Shown here piece after piece: positions 1-8,527 of a stretch of DNA of 64,000 nucleotides (the first letter of the stretch is position 1; every line of letters starts with the position of its first letter). Source of the stretch: Flaviflexus salsibiostraticola (GTDB lineage Bacteria > Actinomycetota > Actinomycetes > Actinomycetales > Actinomycetaceae). The notes below the pieces were generated by a model. It saw nothing but the letters and a program-made list of their open reading frames with translations. It was not told the DNA's origin and made no database searches. The position numbers and the translations under genes are program-made. Location: the NCBI RefSeq assembly GCF_003952265.1, contig NZ_CP034438.1, forward strand, positions 1,364,001 through 1,428,000, given 5' to 3'.

Positions 1-107
1 CCGCCGCGATCCGCGGATGTGAGGTCGATGGCGAATGCGATCATGCCGATCGTGTAGACCCCCATCGCCCCGTAGATCAGGACCAGACTGATGTTCTCAA
101 GATTCAT
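1..107 (-). CDS. ccsB: cytochrome c biogenesis protein CcsB/ResC, N-terminal fragment
   Basis: Only the first 35 codons are inside the window; the gene continues to the left. The visible part reads MNLENISLVLIYGAMG followed by more hydrophobic residues, which fits the first transmembrane segment of the heme-handling CcsB/ResC protein of system II cytochrome c maturation. The start ATG overlaps the resB stop in an ATGA arrangement, so it is translationally coupled to resB. CcsB with ResB carries heme across the membrane and attaches it to apocytochrome c. The assignment rests mainly on position directly after resB, since the fragment is short. Confidence 0.8.
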   Translation of the reverse strand, partial: MNLENISLVLIYGAMGVYTIGMIAFAIDLTSADRG

Positions 108-1630
108 GAGTCCTCCTCGAGGGATAGCGTAGCGGACACGGTCTTCTCCAGCCCTTCATCGCCCTTGCGGCCGATCGCGGCGGCGTGGAGGACACCGCTG
201 TTGTACCGGACCCACACGCGGCGGGAGGGCATGAGCAGCGAGGTCGCGAGCCCGCCGAGCCCGAGGACGGCGAATACCAGCATCCACCCCAGAGTCGGAT
301 CGTAGCGCATGTCGAGCGCCGCGAACCGGGCGAGCTCGACGAACTCGATCGTCCCGTGACCGCCGGGGATGTCGGCCTTCTCGCCGAGGGCAAGCGTCGT
401 GAGCACACCGATGTCGGTCTCGCCGATAGGCTCTGTCACGAGCTCGAGGTTCTCGGTGTCGAGCAGGTAGACGTTCTGCGGCACACCATCATCGAGCCCG
501 AGGTCGCCCACCCACGTCGTCGCCACGAGGACGGGGTTGAGGGCGTCTGGATTGACGGAGACGATGACTCCGTCCTGGGTCCGGGCTGTCGGGAACAGCG
601 TGGCCTGGAAGCCGAGCTGCTCCCCCTCGGTCACGTCGGGGACCTTGATGACGCCGGTGGAGATGTAGGTCTGGGTGATGTCGGGCAGGACGACATAGTC
701 GTCGAGGCCGACGTTGCCCGCCGAATCGGTGACGCGGATCCTGGGCGCGTAGCCGTTGCCGGACAGATAGACGTTCGTGCCCTCAATGTCGAGGGGTTCG
801 TTGGGGCGGATGATCTCATCCGTCTCCTCCCCCGCCATCGTCACCGTCACGTCGGCCATGAAGGCGGACGGCGTACCGTCCTCATAGAACTCGGGCCTCA
901 TCTCGTTGAGCGTGACCCGGTACGGCGGCAGCGACTCCTCGTCGACAAGGAGCCCGCGCTCGAAGGTGTCGTACGTGAGGACCGAGTTCGCGAACGTCTC
1001 CCCCTCGACGATGATGGCCTGCCCGCGGAAGGAGAGCGCCTGCGACAGCCCGAAGACGATGAGGAGGCCGAGGAGGGACATGTGGAAGACCAGGTTGCCG
1101 GCCTCGCGCAGGTAGCCCCTCTGGGCGGAGATCCCGCCATCGCGGCGAACCGTCCGGTAGCCGCGGAGCCTCGACTCCGCCAGGGCCAGCGCCTCATCCT
1201 CCGACAGGTCGGTCGCGACCGACCTGTGGGTCTCGTAGCGGTCGAGTCGGCCGGGAACCCGCCCCGGACCGCTCCTGAGATCGCGGGCGAGGCTGAAGGA
1301 GCGCGGCACGATGCAGCCGACGAGGGAGATGAAGAGAAGGATGTAGATCGCCGCGAACCATGGGGCGGTGAGGATGTTGAAGAAGCCGAGCGCATCGAGG
1401 ATCGTCCCCCACACACCGTTGTCCTCGATCCACTGCTCGGCAAGCACGGGGTCCTGTCGCTTCTGCGGAAGCAGCGAGGCGGGGATGAGGGCGATGACGA
1501 GGAGGAGGAGCATGATGATGGCGTTCCTCATCGAAGTCAGCTGGCGCCACCCCCACCGCAGCCAGCCCTTGAGGCCGATCCCGGCCGGCGAACCTGCCGG
1601 GGTATCGCGCTCCGTGCGGATCGTCTCCAT
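104..1630 (-). CDS. resB: cytochrome c biogenesis protein ResB
   Basis: A protein of 508 residues, normal for actinobacterial ResB. It has a basic N-terminus, hydrophobic segments near residues 35-55 (MRNAIIMLLLLVIALIPASL) and 85-105, a third near 190, a large extracytoplasmic domain, and a last transmembrane helix near the C-terminus (LGWMLVFAVLGLGGLATSLL). ResB forms the system II heme export and ligation complex with CcsB. The ATG at 1630 is chosen because it overlaps the ccdA stop (ATGA) and gives a sensible amphipathic N-terminus; the open frame runs further upstream but that part lies over ccdA coding sequence and is low complexity. Part of the minus-strand operon resA-ccdA-resB-ccsB. 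Confidence 0.93.
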   Translation of the reverse strand: METIRTERDTPAGSPAGIGLKGWLRWGWRQLTSMRNAIIMLLLLVIALIPASLLPQKRQDPVLAEQWIEDNGVWGTILDALGFFNILTAPWFAAIYILLFISLVGCIVPRSFSLARDLRSGPGRVPGRLDRYETHRSVATDLSEDEALALAESRLRGYRTVRRDGGISAQRGYLREAGNLVFHMSLLGLLIVFGLSQALSFRGQAIIVEGETFANSVLTYDTFERGLLVDEESLPPYRVTLNEMRPEFYEDGTPSAFMADVTVTMAGEETDEIIRPNEPLDIEGTNVYLSGNGYAPRIRVTDSAGNVGLDDYVVLPDITQTYISTGVIKVPDVTEGEQLGFQATLFPTARTQDGVIVSVNPDALNPVLVATTWVGDLGLDDGVPQNVYLLDTENLELVTEPIGETDIGVLTTLALGEKADIPGGHGTIEFVELARFAALDMRYDPTLGWMLVFAVLGLGGLATSLLMPSRRVWVRYNSGVLHAAAIGRKGDEGLEKTVSATLSLEEDS

Positions 1631-2391
1631 CACACCACCAATTCTGTCTGCCCGGAAAGGTTCGCCGCCCAGCCGATGATGTCGGACCACCAGCCGGTCA
1701 CCATGAGGATGCCGACGGCGATAAGGGCGACGCCGCCGAAGATCTGCACGCCCCGCGAGTGGCGGCGCAGCCACGCGAGGGCCCGCGTGGACCGGTTGAC
1801 GGTCAGCGCGGCGGCGATGAAAGGCAGGCCGAGTCCGATGCAGTAGGCGATCGTGAGGATCGTGCCGCGCTGGACACTGCCCGTCGAGAAGGACATGGAG
1901 AGCACCGCCGCCAGCGTGGGGCCGATGCACGGCGTCCATCCGAGGCCGAAGACAGCCCCCAGCAGGAGCGCTCCGACGGGGCCACCCCGCTTCTGCAGCT
2001 GCAGTCGCGTCGTCCTCTGCATGAACGGCAGCCCGCCGAGGAAGGCCACGCCCATGACGATGATGACAACGCCCGCGACGACCATGATCGTGTCCTGGTA
2101 CTGGGCGAAACGCGCCCCCGCGGCCGAGAAGACGACTCCGAGCAGCACGAAGACCGCGGAGAATCCGGCGACGAAGAGCGAGACGGCCCCGGCAAGGCGC
2201 CAGCTCCGACCCTCGGCCGCCGTCGAGGGCGCCAGGGAGGAGAAGTAGCCGAGGTAGCCGGGCAGGAGTGGAAGCACACAGGGCGACGCGAATGACACGA
2301 GGCCCGCGATCATCGCCGCGCCGAGCGCGAGCAGCATCGGACCTGCGGTGACGGCTCCGACGAAAGAGTCGGCCGCGGCCATCGGCATCAT
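1630..2391 (-). CDS. ccdA: thiol:disulfide interchange membrane protein CcdA
   Basis: A 253-residue polytopic membrane protein with six predicted helices. The two redox cysteines of the family are visible in SFASPCVLPLLPGYLGYF (about residue 38) and GLGWTPCIGPTLAAVLS (about residue 150). CcdA passes reducing equivalents from cytoplasmic thioredoxin across the membrane to ResA, which keeps the CXXCH heme motif of apocytochrome c reduced. It starts inside the resA stop (4-bp overlap) and its own stop overlaps the resB start, so all are one translationally coupled unit. Confidence 0.95.
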   Translation of the reverse strand: MMPMAAADSFVGAVTAGPMLLALGAAMIAGLVSFASPCVLPLLPGYLGYFSSLAPSTAAEGRSWRLAGAVSLFVAGFSAVFVLLGVVFSAAGARFAQYQDTIMVVAGVVIIVMGVAFLGGLPFMQRTTRLQLQKRGGPVGALLLGAVFGLGWTPCIGPTLAAVLSMSFSTGSVQRGTILTIAYCIGLGLPFIAAALTVNRSTRALAWLRRHSRGVQIFGGVALIAVGILMVTGWWSDIIGWAANLSGQTELVV

Positions 2392-2921
2392 AGCGTGTCG
2401 TCGATCATGCCTCGCACGATCTGGGGGTCGATCTGGCCGATGTAGCGGGCGGCTGGTCTGCCCTCCGCGTCGAGGATGAGAGTGGTGGGGACCGCCTGGA
2501 GCGGGACCGCTCCCTCAAGGCCTGCGATGAAGGCGCCGTTGCGGCCCTCGATTGACTCGTACGGCGTCTCGAAGGACCTCTCGAAGGCTTCGGCCGCGGC
2601 CCGATTGTCGCGCGTGTTGACACCGATGACCGTGATCTCGTCGGCGTAGTCCTCTGCGATGGCGTTGAGATCGGCCGCCTCGGCCCGGCAGGGCGGGCAG
2701 GCCGCGTACCACGTGTTGATGACGATGACCTCGCCCCTCAGATCGGCGAGGTTGATCTCGTCTCCGTCGAAGGTCGTGCCCGTCGCCTCGACGGGCTCGG
2801 CCCGCTCCGATGCGGGCCACAGAACGTAGTTCGCGTCCCCGCCGGAATACTCGGTGCCCTGGATGGCGCTGTTGCAGGCCGCGAGCAGCGGCAGGAGGAG
2901 AAGCATGGCGAGCTTCCGCAC
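2388..2921 (-). CDS. resA: thioredoxin-like lipoprotein ResA
   Basis: 177 residues. The N-terminus is a lipoprotein signal peptide ending in the lipobox LLAAC (Cys16), so it should be anchored on the outer face of the membrane. The thioredoxin fold carries the active site WYAACPPC at about residues 70-77, and the cis-proline region AVPTTLILD follows later. ResA reduces apocytochrome c cysteines using electrons from CcdA. The start is a GTG that overlaps the stop of the upstream phosphatase gene (TAGTG); no ATG is better placed. It is in the usual ResA-CcdA-ResB-CcsB order. Confidence 0.93.
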   Translation of the reverse strand: MRKLAMLLLLPLLAACNSAIQGTEYSGGDANYVLWPASERAEPVEATGTTFDGDEINLADLRGEVIVINTWYAACPPCRAEAADLNAIAEDYADEITVIGVNTRDNRAAAEAFERSFETPYESIEGRNGAFIAGLEGAVPLQAVPTTLILDAEGRPAARYIGQIDPQIVRGMIDDTL

Positions 2922-3589
2922 TACGCCCCCTTCGCCTCAGCGGCCGCCGAGGTTCCGGGTACCATGTCGGCCGCGGTCCCGAGGAGCTCACCGGCGGGCT
3001 CCCAGTAGTCGAGAGCGAGAAGCTGGGAATCCGCGAACGTCAGAGACGTGACCGAGGCAAGAGCGCATTGGCGCCTGCGCGGATCGTGCGCGAGCGGCTT
3101 CCTCTCAACGAATCTCCGCATCGTCCAGATCGGGAGCTGATGGGAGAAGAGTGCGGCCTCGCCGCCGCGGGCCCGGTCGAGGGCCTCAACGATCACGCCG
3201 CTCATGCGTCGGACGATCTCGGTGTAAGGCTCGCCCCACGAGGGGCGCAGCGGATTGCTGTACCAGGAGTAGTACCGAGGGTGGGCGAGGACCGCCCTGT
3301 TCTTGTTGACCGCGATTCCCTCGAACTTGTTGTCCGCCTCAATGAGCCGATCGTCGATCTCCATCGGAAGGCCGGTCGCTGCCACTGTCGGTTCCGCCGT
3401 CTCCTGCGCTCGCTGGAGGGGGGATGCGGCGACGTAGCGGATGTCGCGCTCAGCGAAGGCTCTGCCGACCTCCTCGCCCATGGCTCGCCCGAGCGGGGTG
3501 AGTCGAAAGCCTGGCCTGCGACCGTAGAGAATTCCCGTCGGGTTGTCCACTTCGCCGTGGCGAACGAGGTGAATGGTCGTCAATTCCAT
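2921..3589 (-). CDS. histidine phosphatase family protein (phosphoglycerate mutase-like)
   Basis: 222 residues with the diagnostic N-terminal RHG motif in HLVRHGEVDN (His about residue 11), the SPLQRAQETAEP block near residue 58, and a second catalytic His in ALFSHQLPIWTMRR near residue 150. These define the acid phosphatase/phosphoglycerate mutase superfamily. Actinobacteria commonly place such a gene directly upstream of resA-ccdA-resB-ccsB, as here, but its substrate is not known. It ends one base inside the resA start, so it belongs to the same transcript. Confidence 0.88.
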   Translation of the reverse strand: MELTTIHLVRHGEVDNPTGILYGRRPGFRLTPLGRAMGEEVGRAFAERDIRYVAASPLQRAQETAEPTVAATGLPMEIDDRLIEADNKFEGIAVNKNRAVLAHPRYYSWYSNPLRPSWGEPYTEIVRRMSGVIVEALDRARGGEAALFSHQLPIWTMRRFVERKPLAHDPRRRQCALASVTSLTFADSQLLALDYWEPAGELLGTAADMVPGTSAAAEAKGA

Positions 3590-3627
3590 AGGTCAACACT
3601 GCCACACCGAGCTGGGAAATCAGAACG

Positions 3628-4077
3628 TCAGTCCTCGTCGAGGAGCCGGTCCATGATCCGGCCGAGGGTGAGCAGGTCCTCGCGTCCGATCTTGTCGACG
3701 AGGTGCCTGCGCACGGAGTCGACATGGTCGGGGGCCAGCGACTTGAGGAGCTCGAAACCCCTCTCTGTCATCCGACAGTTGCGACCCCTGCCGTCACCTG
3801 AACAGGCCTCGCGCACGACGAGGCCCTCCTCCTCGAGGGAGGCGACGGTGCGGGTGAGGCGGCTGCGGGAGTGGACGAGATCGTCGGCAAGGTCCGACAT
3901 CCGCATCGTCCAGCCCTCACTCTCAGAGAGGCGCACAAGGACCTCGTACTTGTTGAGGGGCAGCCGATGGACCTCGAAGAGGTCGTTGCCGATCTGGGCG
4001 TTGAGGCGCGCCGAACCGCGCAGATAGTTGCGCCAGGCAACCTGCTCATCGGCCGCAAGCCATTTGACATCAGACAT
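3628..4077 (-). CDS. MarR family transcriptional regulator
   Basis: 149 residues with the winged-helix organisation of MarR proteins: a recognition helix region DLADDLVHSRSRLTRTVASL around residues 62-82, followed by the wing containing GDGRGRNCRMTERG. MarR dimers usually repress their own and adjacent genes and respond to small phenolic or oxidant ligands. It sits 38 bp ahead of the phosphatase-res genes and has a promoter immediately upstream, so it may read through into them. The ligand cannot be inferred. Confidence 0.9.
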   Translation of the reverse strand: MSDVKWLAADEQVAWRNYLRGSARLNAQIGNDLFEVHRLPLNKYEVLVRLSESEGWTMRMSDLADDLVHSRSRLTRTVASLEEEGLVVREACSGDGRGRNCRMTERGFELLKSLAPDHVDSVRRHLVDKIGREDLLTLGRIMDRLLDED

Positions 4078-4101
4078 GGTGAATACTCCTTGGTCAGGAC
4101 C

Positions 4102-4129
4102 ATTCTACCAAAACTAATTGATATGTAAA
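4102..4129 (-). promoter_or_regulatory. putative promoter of the MarR gene
   Basis: Read on the minus strand, TTTACA (4129-4124) and TAGAAT (4107-4102) are separated by 16 bp and lie just upstream of a GGAG-type ribosome site and the MarR ATG at 4077. The spot is unusually AT-rich for this genome and overlaps the last codons of the glutaredoxin-like gene, where a MarR autoregulatory operator would be expected. Confidence 0.5.
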
Positions 4130-4380
4130 CTACTTACGAGACGCTGCCACAGATTCGGTTGCGTCGCCCGCGCGAGGGCGGCCTTCGACGACGTCAGTCG
4201 CGCGACCGGCCGGCCATCCCGCAGGAGGACCGGAAGATCATCGGAGTACTGAGCAAAGGCCGCGTCCGTGTCGATGTCGATGGCGCGCCAGTCCAGGCCG
4301 CGCTCCTCTTCAAGCTCGGCGAGGGACTGTTCGGCCTGTTCACACAGGTGACAGCCGGGGCGGACGATCAGCGTGTACAT
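4114..4380 (-). CDS. glutaredoxin-like thiol protein
   Basis: 88 residues starting MYTLIVRPGCHLCEQAEQSL. The CHLC motif at about residues 10-13 matches the CXXC of the DUF836/glutaredoxin-like family common in actinobacteria, and DLPVLLRDG carries the cis-proline typical of the thioredoxin fold. The ATG at 4380 places the redox motif at the expected distance from the N-terminus. The partner protein is unknown. It follows the bS22 gene by 42 bp on the same strand. Confidence 0.82.
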   Translation of the reverse strand: MYTLIVRPGCHLCEQAEQSLAELEEERGLDWRAIDIDTDAAFAQYSDDLPVLLRDGRPVARLTSSKAALARATQPNLWQRLVSSLHIN

Positions 4381-4422
4381 AAGCTGTGGGCCCGGACGTG
4401 CCGGACCCACGAAGCTCCTGCG

Positions 4423-4521
4423 CTACTTCTTGTTGCGGCGCTGGTGACGAGTCTTGCGAAGCAGCTTGCGATGCTTCTTCTTGGACATACGCTTGCGGCG
4501 CTTCTTGATCACGGAACCCAT
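4423..4521 (-). CDS. bS22-type small ribosomal protein (AURKAIP1/COX24 domain)
   Basis: A very small gene of 32 codons. The product starts [20 protein letters not shown] and is about 60 percent Lys and Arg. This matches the short actinobacterial proteins annotated with the AURKAIP1/COX24 domain; the homologue in Mycobacterium smegmatis was found in the 30S ribosome and named bS22. A Shine-Dalgarno-like GGAGGTAACC lies just before the ATG. It follows the BldC-like HTH gene by 60 bp, a gene pair conserved widely in actinobacteria. Confidence 0.9.
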   Translation of the reverse strand: MGSVIKKRRKRMSKKKHRKLLRKTRHQRRNKK

Positions 4522-4581
4522 AGGTTACCTCCAATATCAGGGCGACGGATGGTCACCCGGAGATCCTACCGCGTCCGCTGT

Positions 4582-4791
4582 CTATGCGTGACGCTCGTCG
4601 GCGTCGAAGGCGGTTTTTGAGAGCAATTCATCAACAGCTTCTGTCGGGACCCGGTACGAGTTGCCGACGCGAACGGCGGGCAGGTCACCGGCGTGGACCA
4701 TGCGGTAGACCGTCATCCGCGACACGCGCGCCAGCTCCGCGACTTCAGCCACCGTCATGAACTGAGGGGCCGACGGGGGTACCTGCGACAT
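4582..4791 (-). CDS. BldC-like/excisionase-type helix-turn-helix DNA-binding protein
   Basis: 69 residues with a MerR-like HTH: MTVAEVAELARVSRMTVYRM at residues 12-31, followed by the wing segment VRVGNSYRVPTEAVDELL. Domain models usually label this the excisionase family, but in actinobacteria a stand-alone copy next to bS22 is a chromosomal regulator related to BldC rather than a phage function. No integrase or attachment site is nearby. It is the first gene of the leftward run that continues through bS22 and the glutaredoxin-like gene. Confidence 0.85.
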   Translation of the reverse strand: MSQVPPSAPQFMTVAEVAELARVSRMTVYRMVHAGDLPAVRVGNSYRVPTEAVDELLSKTAFDADERHA

Positions 4792-4974
4792 ACTTTTCCG
4801 TTCTCATGAGTGACCTCCCGCCATTTCTGAACGGGTGTCCGTAAGAGTTATGCTCTCGATCATCATAGAGTAAGTGGTGCCGATCTGCGCACTGATTTCT
4901 CCGATGCTCCTCGGTGGGAGCACCCGTCCCCCGCCCCTGGGGGTAGATTCAGATCATCCGATCAGGGAGGCGCG
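4792..4974. promoter_or_regulatory. divergent promoter region between HTH gene and ktrB
   Basis: 183 bp between the leftward HTH gene and the rightward ktrB gene, so it must carry promoters for both. A strong ribosome site GGGAGG lies at 4963-4968 before the ktrB ATG. I could not single out convincing -35 and -10 pairs. Confidence 0.4.
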
Positions 4975-6351
4975 ATGACGGCCGAGCGTGACAGACAGCA
5001 CGGCGCGGGTTTCCGCAGCCGAGTGGACGCGATCGCTCGCGACCAGCCGGCCCGGCTTGCGCTCATCGTCTTCGCATCGATCATCGCCGCCGCCACCCTC
5101 CTCCTGTGGCTGCCGTTCGCGTACTCGGGCCCCGGCAGCGCCACGTTCATCGACGCCCTGTTCACGGCGACGTCGGCCGTGTGCGTCACTGGCCTATCGG
5201 TGGTAGACACCGCCCTCTCATGGACGACCTTCGGCCACCTCGTCATCATGATCTCAATGATGATCGGCGGACTCGGGGTCATGACGCTCGCCTCCATCCT
5301 CGGCCGTGCCGTCTCGCATCGCATCGGCCTCACCCAGCGGATGCTCGCCGCGACCGAGAGGAAGTCCCGCCTCGGCGAAGTCGGCTCCCTCATCACCGCC
5401 GTGCTCGTCGTCTCCCTCTCAGCCGAGATCATCCTGACCGCCATCCTCGTGCCCTCGTTCCTGTCGATGGGCGAGCCGATGCTCGAGGCGATCTGGCATT
5501 CGATGTTCATGTCCGTGTCCATCTTCAACAACGCCGGGTTCACCATAGTCGAGGGCGGCCTCGAGCCCCTGGTCGGCGACTGGCTGTTCTGCATCCCCAT
5601 CATCGTCGGCACCATAGCTGGATCGATCGGCTTCCCCGTCATCAGCGACCTGCACCGCAACTGGCGCCGCCCCCGGTACCTCTCGCTCCATACGAAGCTG
5701 ACCGTCTCGACGTACATGATCCTCTGGCTCGGCGGGGTGCTGGCCTTCTTCTTCTTTGAATGGGGCAACCCCGGAAGCATCGGCGGACTCGACGGCGACG
5801 AGAAGATCCTCGCCGGCCTCCTCCACGGCACCAGCGTGCGGTCGTCCGGCCTCGCCACGCTCGACATGTCCGAGCTCAGCAGCTCGACCCTCTTCATCTT
5901 CGACGCCCTCATGTTCATCGGCGGCGGCTCCGCATCGACAGCCGGTGGCATCAAGGTCGGCACCTTCGCCGTCCTTGTCCTCGCCATCATCTCCGAGGCC
6001 CGGGGCGACAGGGACACGGTCGCCTTCGGCCGGCGGATTCCCAACTCGTCGCTGCGCCTCGCCGTTTCGGCGGCCTTCCTCGGCTCGACCCTCGTCGGCG
6101 CGAGCACCCTCGCCCTCGTCTTCATCACCGACCTGCCGCTCGAGGCCGTCCTTTTCGAAGCCATATCAGCATTCGGTACGTGCGGGCTGTCCCTCGGCAT
6201 CACCCCCGGCCTGCCGACCGCGGGCAAGCTCGTCCTCATCCTCCTCATGTTCACGGGCAGGCTCGGCACGATGACTCTCGCGGCCGCCCTCGCCATGCGA
6301 GAGAGACAGCGCCAGATCCGCTTCCCCGAAGAACGGCCGATCATCGGGTAG
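4975..6351 (+). CDS. ktrB: Ktr/Trk potassium uptake membrane subunit (KtrB/TrkH family)
   Basis: 458 residues, polytopic, with the four-fold repeat of the Trk/Ktr/HKT channel family. The selectivity-filter-like turns are seen as TATSAVCVTGLS near residue 67, SIFNNAGFT near 186, GTSVRSSGL near 290 and FGTCGLSLG near 400, each with the conserved glycine. It imports K+ driven by Na+ or membrane potential and is gated by the cytosolic ring encoded by the next gene. The ATG follows GGGAGG by 6 bases. ktrA begins 24 bp downstream. Confidence 0.93.
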   Translation: MTAERDRQHGAGFRSRVDAIARDQPARLALIVFASIIAAATLLLWLPFAYSGPGSATFIDALFTATSAVCVTGLSVVDTALSWTTFGHLVIMISMMIGGLGVMTLASILGRAVSHRIGLTQRMLAATERKSRLGEVGSLITAVLVVSLSAEIILTAILVPSFLSMGEPMLEAIWHSMFMSVSIFNNAGFTIVEGGLEPLVGDWLFCIPIIVGTIAGSIGFPVISDLHRNWRRPRYLSLHTKLTVSTYMILWLGGVLAFFFFEWGNPGSIGGLDGDEKILAGLLHGTSVRSSGLATLDMSELSSSTLFIFDALMFIGGGSASTAGGIKVGTFAVLVLAIISEARGDRDTVAFGRRIPNSSLRLAVSAAFLGSTLVGASTLALVFITDLPLEAVLFEAISAFGTCGLSLGITPGLPTAGKLVLILLMFTGRLGTMTLAAALAMRERQRQIRFPEERPIIG

Positions 6352-6375
6352 CTATGATGAACCTCGGAGGACACC

Positions 6376-7044
6376 ATGTCACGTAAATCGCAGGACCGGC
6401 TCGGAGCCGTCCTCGTCATCGGCCTCGGCCGATTCGGATCAGCCGTCGCGTTCACGCTCGCCGAACAGGGCCGAGAGGTCCTCGCGGTCGAGAAGGACCC
6501 TCAGCTCGCCGCGCAGTGGTCGCACCGCTTCACCGTCATCGAAGCGGACTCGACGTCGAAGGAGGCACTCGAACAGCTCGGTGCCAAGGATTTCAACGTC
6601 GCCGTCGTCGGCATCGGATCCAGCCTCGAGGCCTCCGTCCTCACGACGGCGAACCTCGTCGAGATGGGGATTCCCGAGATCTGGGCCAAGGCGACCTCGC
6701 GCGACCACGGCCGGATCCTCGAGAAGATCGGTGCCCACCGCCGGGTGTTCCCCGAGTTCGATGCGGGCCGGCGCGTCGCCCACATGGTGGCCGGTCGCAT
6801 GATCGACTACATCGAGATGGAGGACAGCTTCACGATCGTCAAGATGAGGCCACCCTTCGACCTGCGGGGCTTCACGATCGGCGAGGCCAAGGTCCGCGAG
6901 CGCTACGGCGTCAACATCATCGGCGTGAAGTCCCCGCATGAGCCGTTCGAGTACGCGACGGCGGAGACGAGGATCGGCGAGGACGACATCATCATCGTCT
7001 CCGGCAACGTCGAGCTGCTCGACGAGTTCGCCGCCCGCCGCTGA
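6376..7044 (+). CDS. ktrA: Ktr/Trk potassium uptake regulatory subunit (KtrA, RCK_N and RCK_C)
   Basis: 222 residues. The N-terminal Rossmann domain has the nucleotide-binding VIGLGRFGSAVA near residue 14 and the conserved acidic residue of VLAVEKD at the end of beta-2. The C-terminal half is an RCK_C domain ending IGEDDIIIVSGNVELL. KtrA forms an octameric ring that binds ATP, ADP or NAD(H), or cyclic di-AMP in some bacteria, and gates the KtrB pore. It is directly downstream of ktrB and has its own GGAGGACACC ribosome site. Confidence 0.93.
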   Translation: MSRKSQDRLGAVLVIGLGRFGSAVAFTLAEQGREVLAVEKDPQLAAQWSHRFTVIEADSTSKEALEQLGAKDFNVAVVGIGSSLEASVLTTANLVEMGIPEIWAKATSRDHGRILEKIGAHRRVFPEFDAGRRVAHMVAGRMIDYIEMEDSFTIVKMRPPFDLRGFTIGEAKVRERYGVNIIGVKSPHEPFEYATAETRIGEDDIIIVSGNVELLDEFAARR

Positions 7045-7104
7045 CCCGTCCACGGACGGCGTTCCGGCGGGCGAATCGGCACCGGGCTTCGCTACGCTCG
7101 ACCC

Positions 7105-8457
7105 ATGGCAAAGAACCGTCCGACCTTCTCCTGCTCCGAATGCGGATGGGAGGCCTCCAAATGGGTGGGCCGCTGCGCTCAATGTGAGGCGTGGGGCACG
7201 ATGGTCGAGTACAGGCCGACCCCGACGGCCAGCGCGAAGGCGCTCGCCCCGACATCGCCCGCCACGCCGATCACCGAGGTCGTCGCCTCCGCCTCTGAGC
7301 GCGCGACGACGGGCGTGGGCGAGCTGGACCGGGTGCTGGGCGGCGGCCTCGTCCCCGGCGCCGTCATCCTGCTGGCGGGCGAACCCGGCGTCGGCAAGTC
7401 GACGCTCCTGCTCGATGTGGCCGCCGAGATATCCCGCCTCAACACGGATCCGGTTCTCTACATCTCGGGCGAGGAATCGGCGTCTCAGGTGCGTCTGCGC
7501 GCCGAGCGCATCGGCGCCATGTCCCCCACTCTCCACCTGGCGGCCGAGGCGGACCTCGCCACGATCATCGGCCACGTCGACGCCAATCCACCTTCCCTTC
7601 TCGTCGTCGACTCGGTCCAGACGATCATGGACACCTCGGTGGACGGCGCGGCCGGAGGTGTCTCCCAGGTCCGAGCGGTGACCGCCGGGCTCGTCCACCT
7701 CGCGAAGTCCCGCAGCCTCCCCATCCTCCTTGTCGGCCACGTGACGAAGGATGGATCGATCGCGGGACCACGGGTGCTCGAGCATCTCGTCGATGTCGTG
7801 TGCCAATTCGACGGGGATCGCCACTCCCGCCTCCGCATGCTCCGGGCCGTCAAGAACCGCTACGGCCCAACCGAAGAGGTCGGCTGCTTCGAGCTGGTCG
7901 ATGAGGGGATCAACGAGCTTCCCGACCCCTCGGGGCTGTTCCTCTCGGACCGCGCCCGCACGGTGCCCGGCACCTGCGTCACCATCACCCTCGAGGGCCG
8001 CAGGCCCATGCCGGTGGAGATCCAGTCGCTTGCCGTCGCCCCCGCGGGCCCCCCGCGGCGCACGACCTCCGGTGTCGACTCCTCCCGGATCGCCATGACC
8101 GTCGCGGTGCTGCAGTCGCGGCTGGGCGTCGATCTCGATCGGAAGGACATCTTCGTGTCCACCATCGGCGGCGCCCGTGCCTCGGAGCCGTCGACCGACC
8201 TCGCGGCGGCACTCTCCCTCGCCTCCGCCGTTGCGGACCTCCCGCTCGCGCCGGGTGTCCTCGCCCTCGGCGAGGTCGCCCTCACGGGCGAGGTGCGTCC
8301 CGTCGTCGGCCTGGAACAGCGCCTGGGCGAAGCAGTACGACTTGGCTTCACAAAGGCCCTCATCCCCGCCGGATCGACCGTGAAGATTCCAGACGGCATC
8401 ACCGTCGCGCACGTTGTCGACGTCGCAGCGGCCGTCAAGGAGGTCCTCCCCCTCTGA
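7105..8457 (+). CDS. radA: DNA repair protein RadA
   Basis: 450 residues, the usual RadA/Sms length. The N-terminal zinc finger is CSECGWEASKWVGRCAQCEA (about residues 10-29), the Walker A is GEPGVGKST near residue 97, the RadA signature KNRYGPTEEVG lies near residue 252, and a Lon-protease-like C-terminal domain follows. RadA is a hexameric helicase that promotes branch migration of recombination intermediates. It appears monocistronic and is convergent with the next gene. Confidence 0.97.
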   Translation: MAKNRPTFSCSECGWEASKWVGRCAQCEAWGTMVEYRPTPTASAKALAPTSPATPITEVVASASERATTGVGELDRVLGGGLVPGAVILLAGEPGVGKSTLLLDVAAEISRLNTDPVLYISGEESASQVRLRAERIGAMSPTLHLAAEADLATIIGHVDANPPSLLVVDSVQTIMDTSVDGAAGGVSQVRAVTAGLVHLAKSRSLPILLVGHVTKDGSIAGPRVLEHLVDVVCQFDGDRHSRLRMLRAVKNRYGPTEEVGCFELVDEGINELPDPSGLFLSDRARTVPGTCVTITLEGRRPMPVEIQSLAVAPAGPPRRTTSGVDSSRIAMTVAVLQSRLGVDLDRKDIFVSTIGGARASEPSTDLAAALSLASAVADLPLAPGVLALGEVALTGEVRPVVGLEQRLGEAVRLGFTKALIPAGSTVKIPDGITVAHVVDVAAAVKEVLPL

Positions 8458-8527
8458 TCAGGGGTCAGCAGCCCCTTCTGTACGGGCCGACGGCGCTGAT
8501 CGAGCTCAGACAGGCCTCGAGCGTCGA

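Noticed and set aside
185..1846. A 553-codon plus-strand open frame opposite resB
   Set aside because: It is antisense to the ResB gene, has no ribosome site, and encodes a charge-rich low-complexity sequence.
4582..4791. Prophage excisionase
   Set aside because: No integrase, attachment site or phage genes nearby; conserved neighbour of bS22 in actinobacteria indicates a chromosomal regulator.
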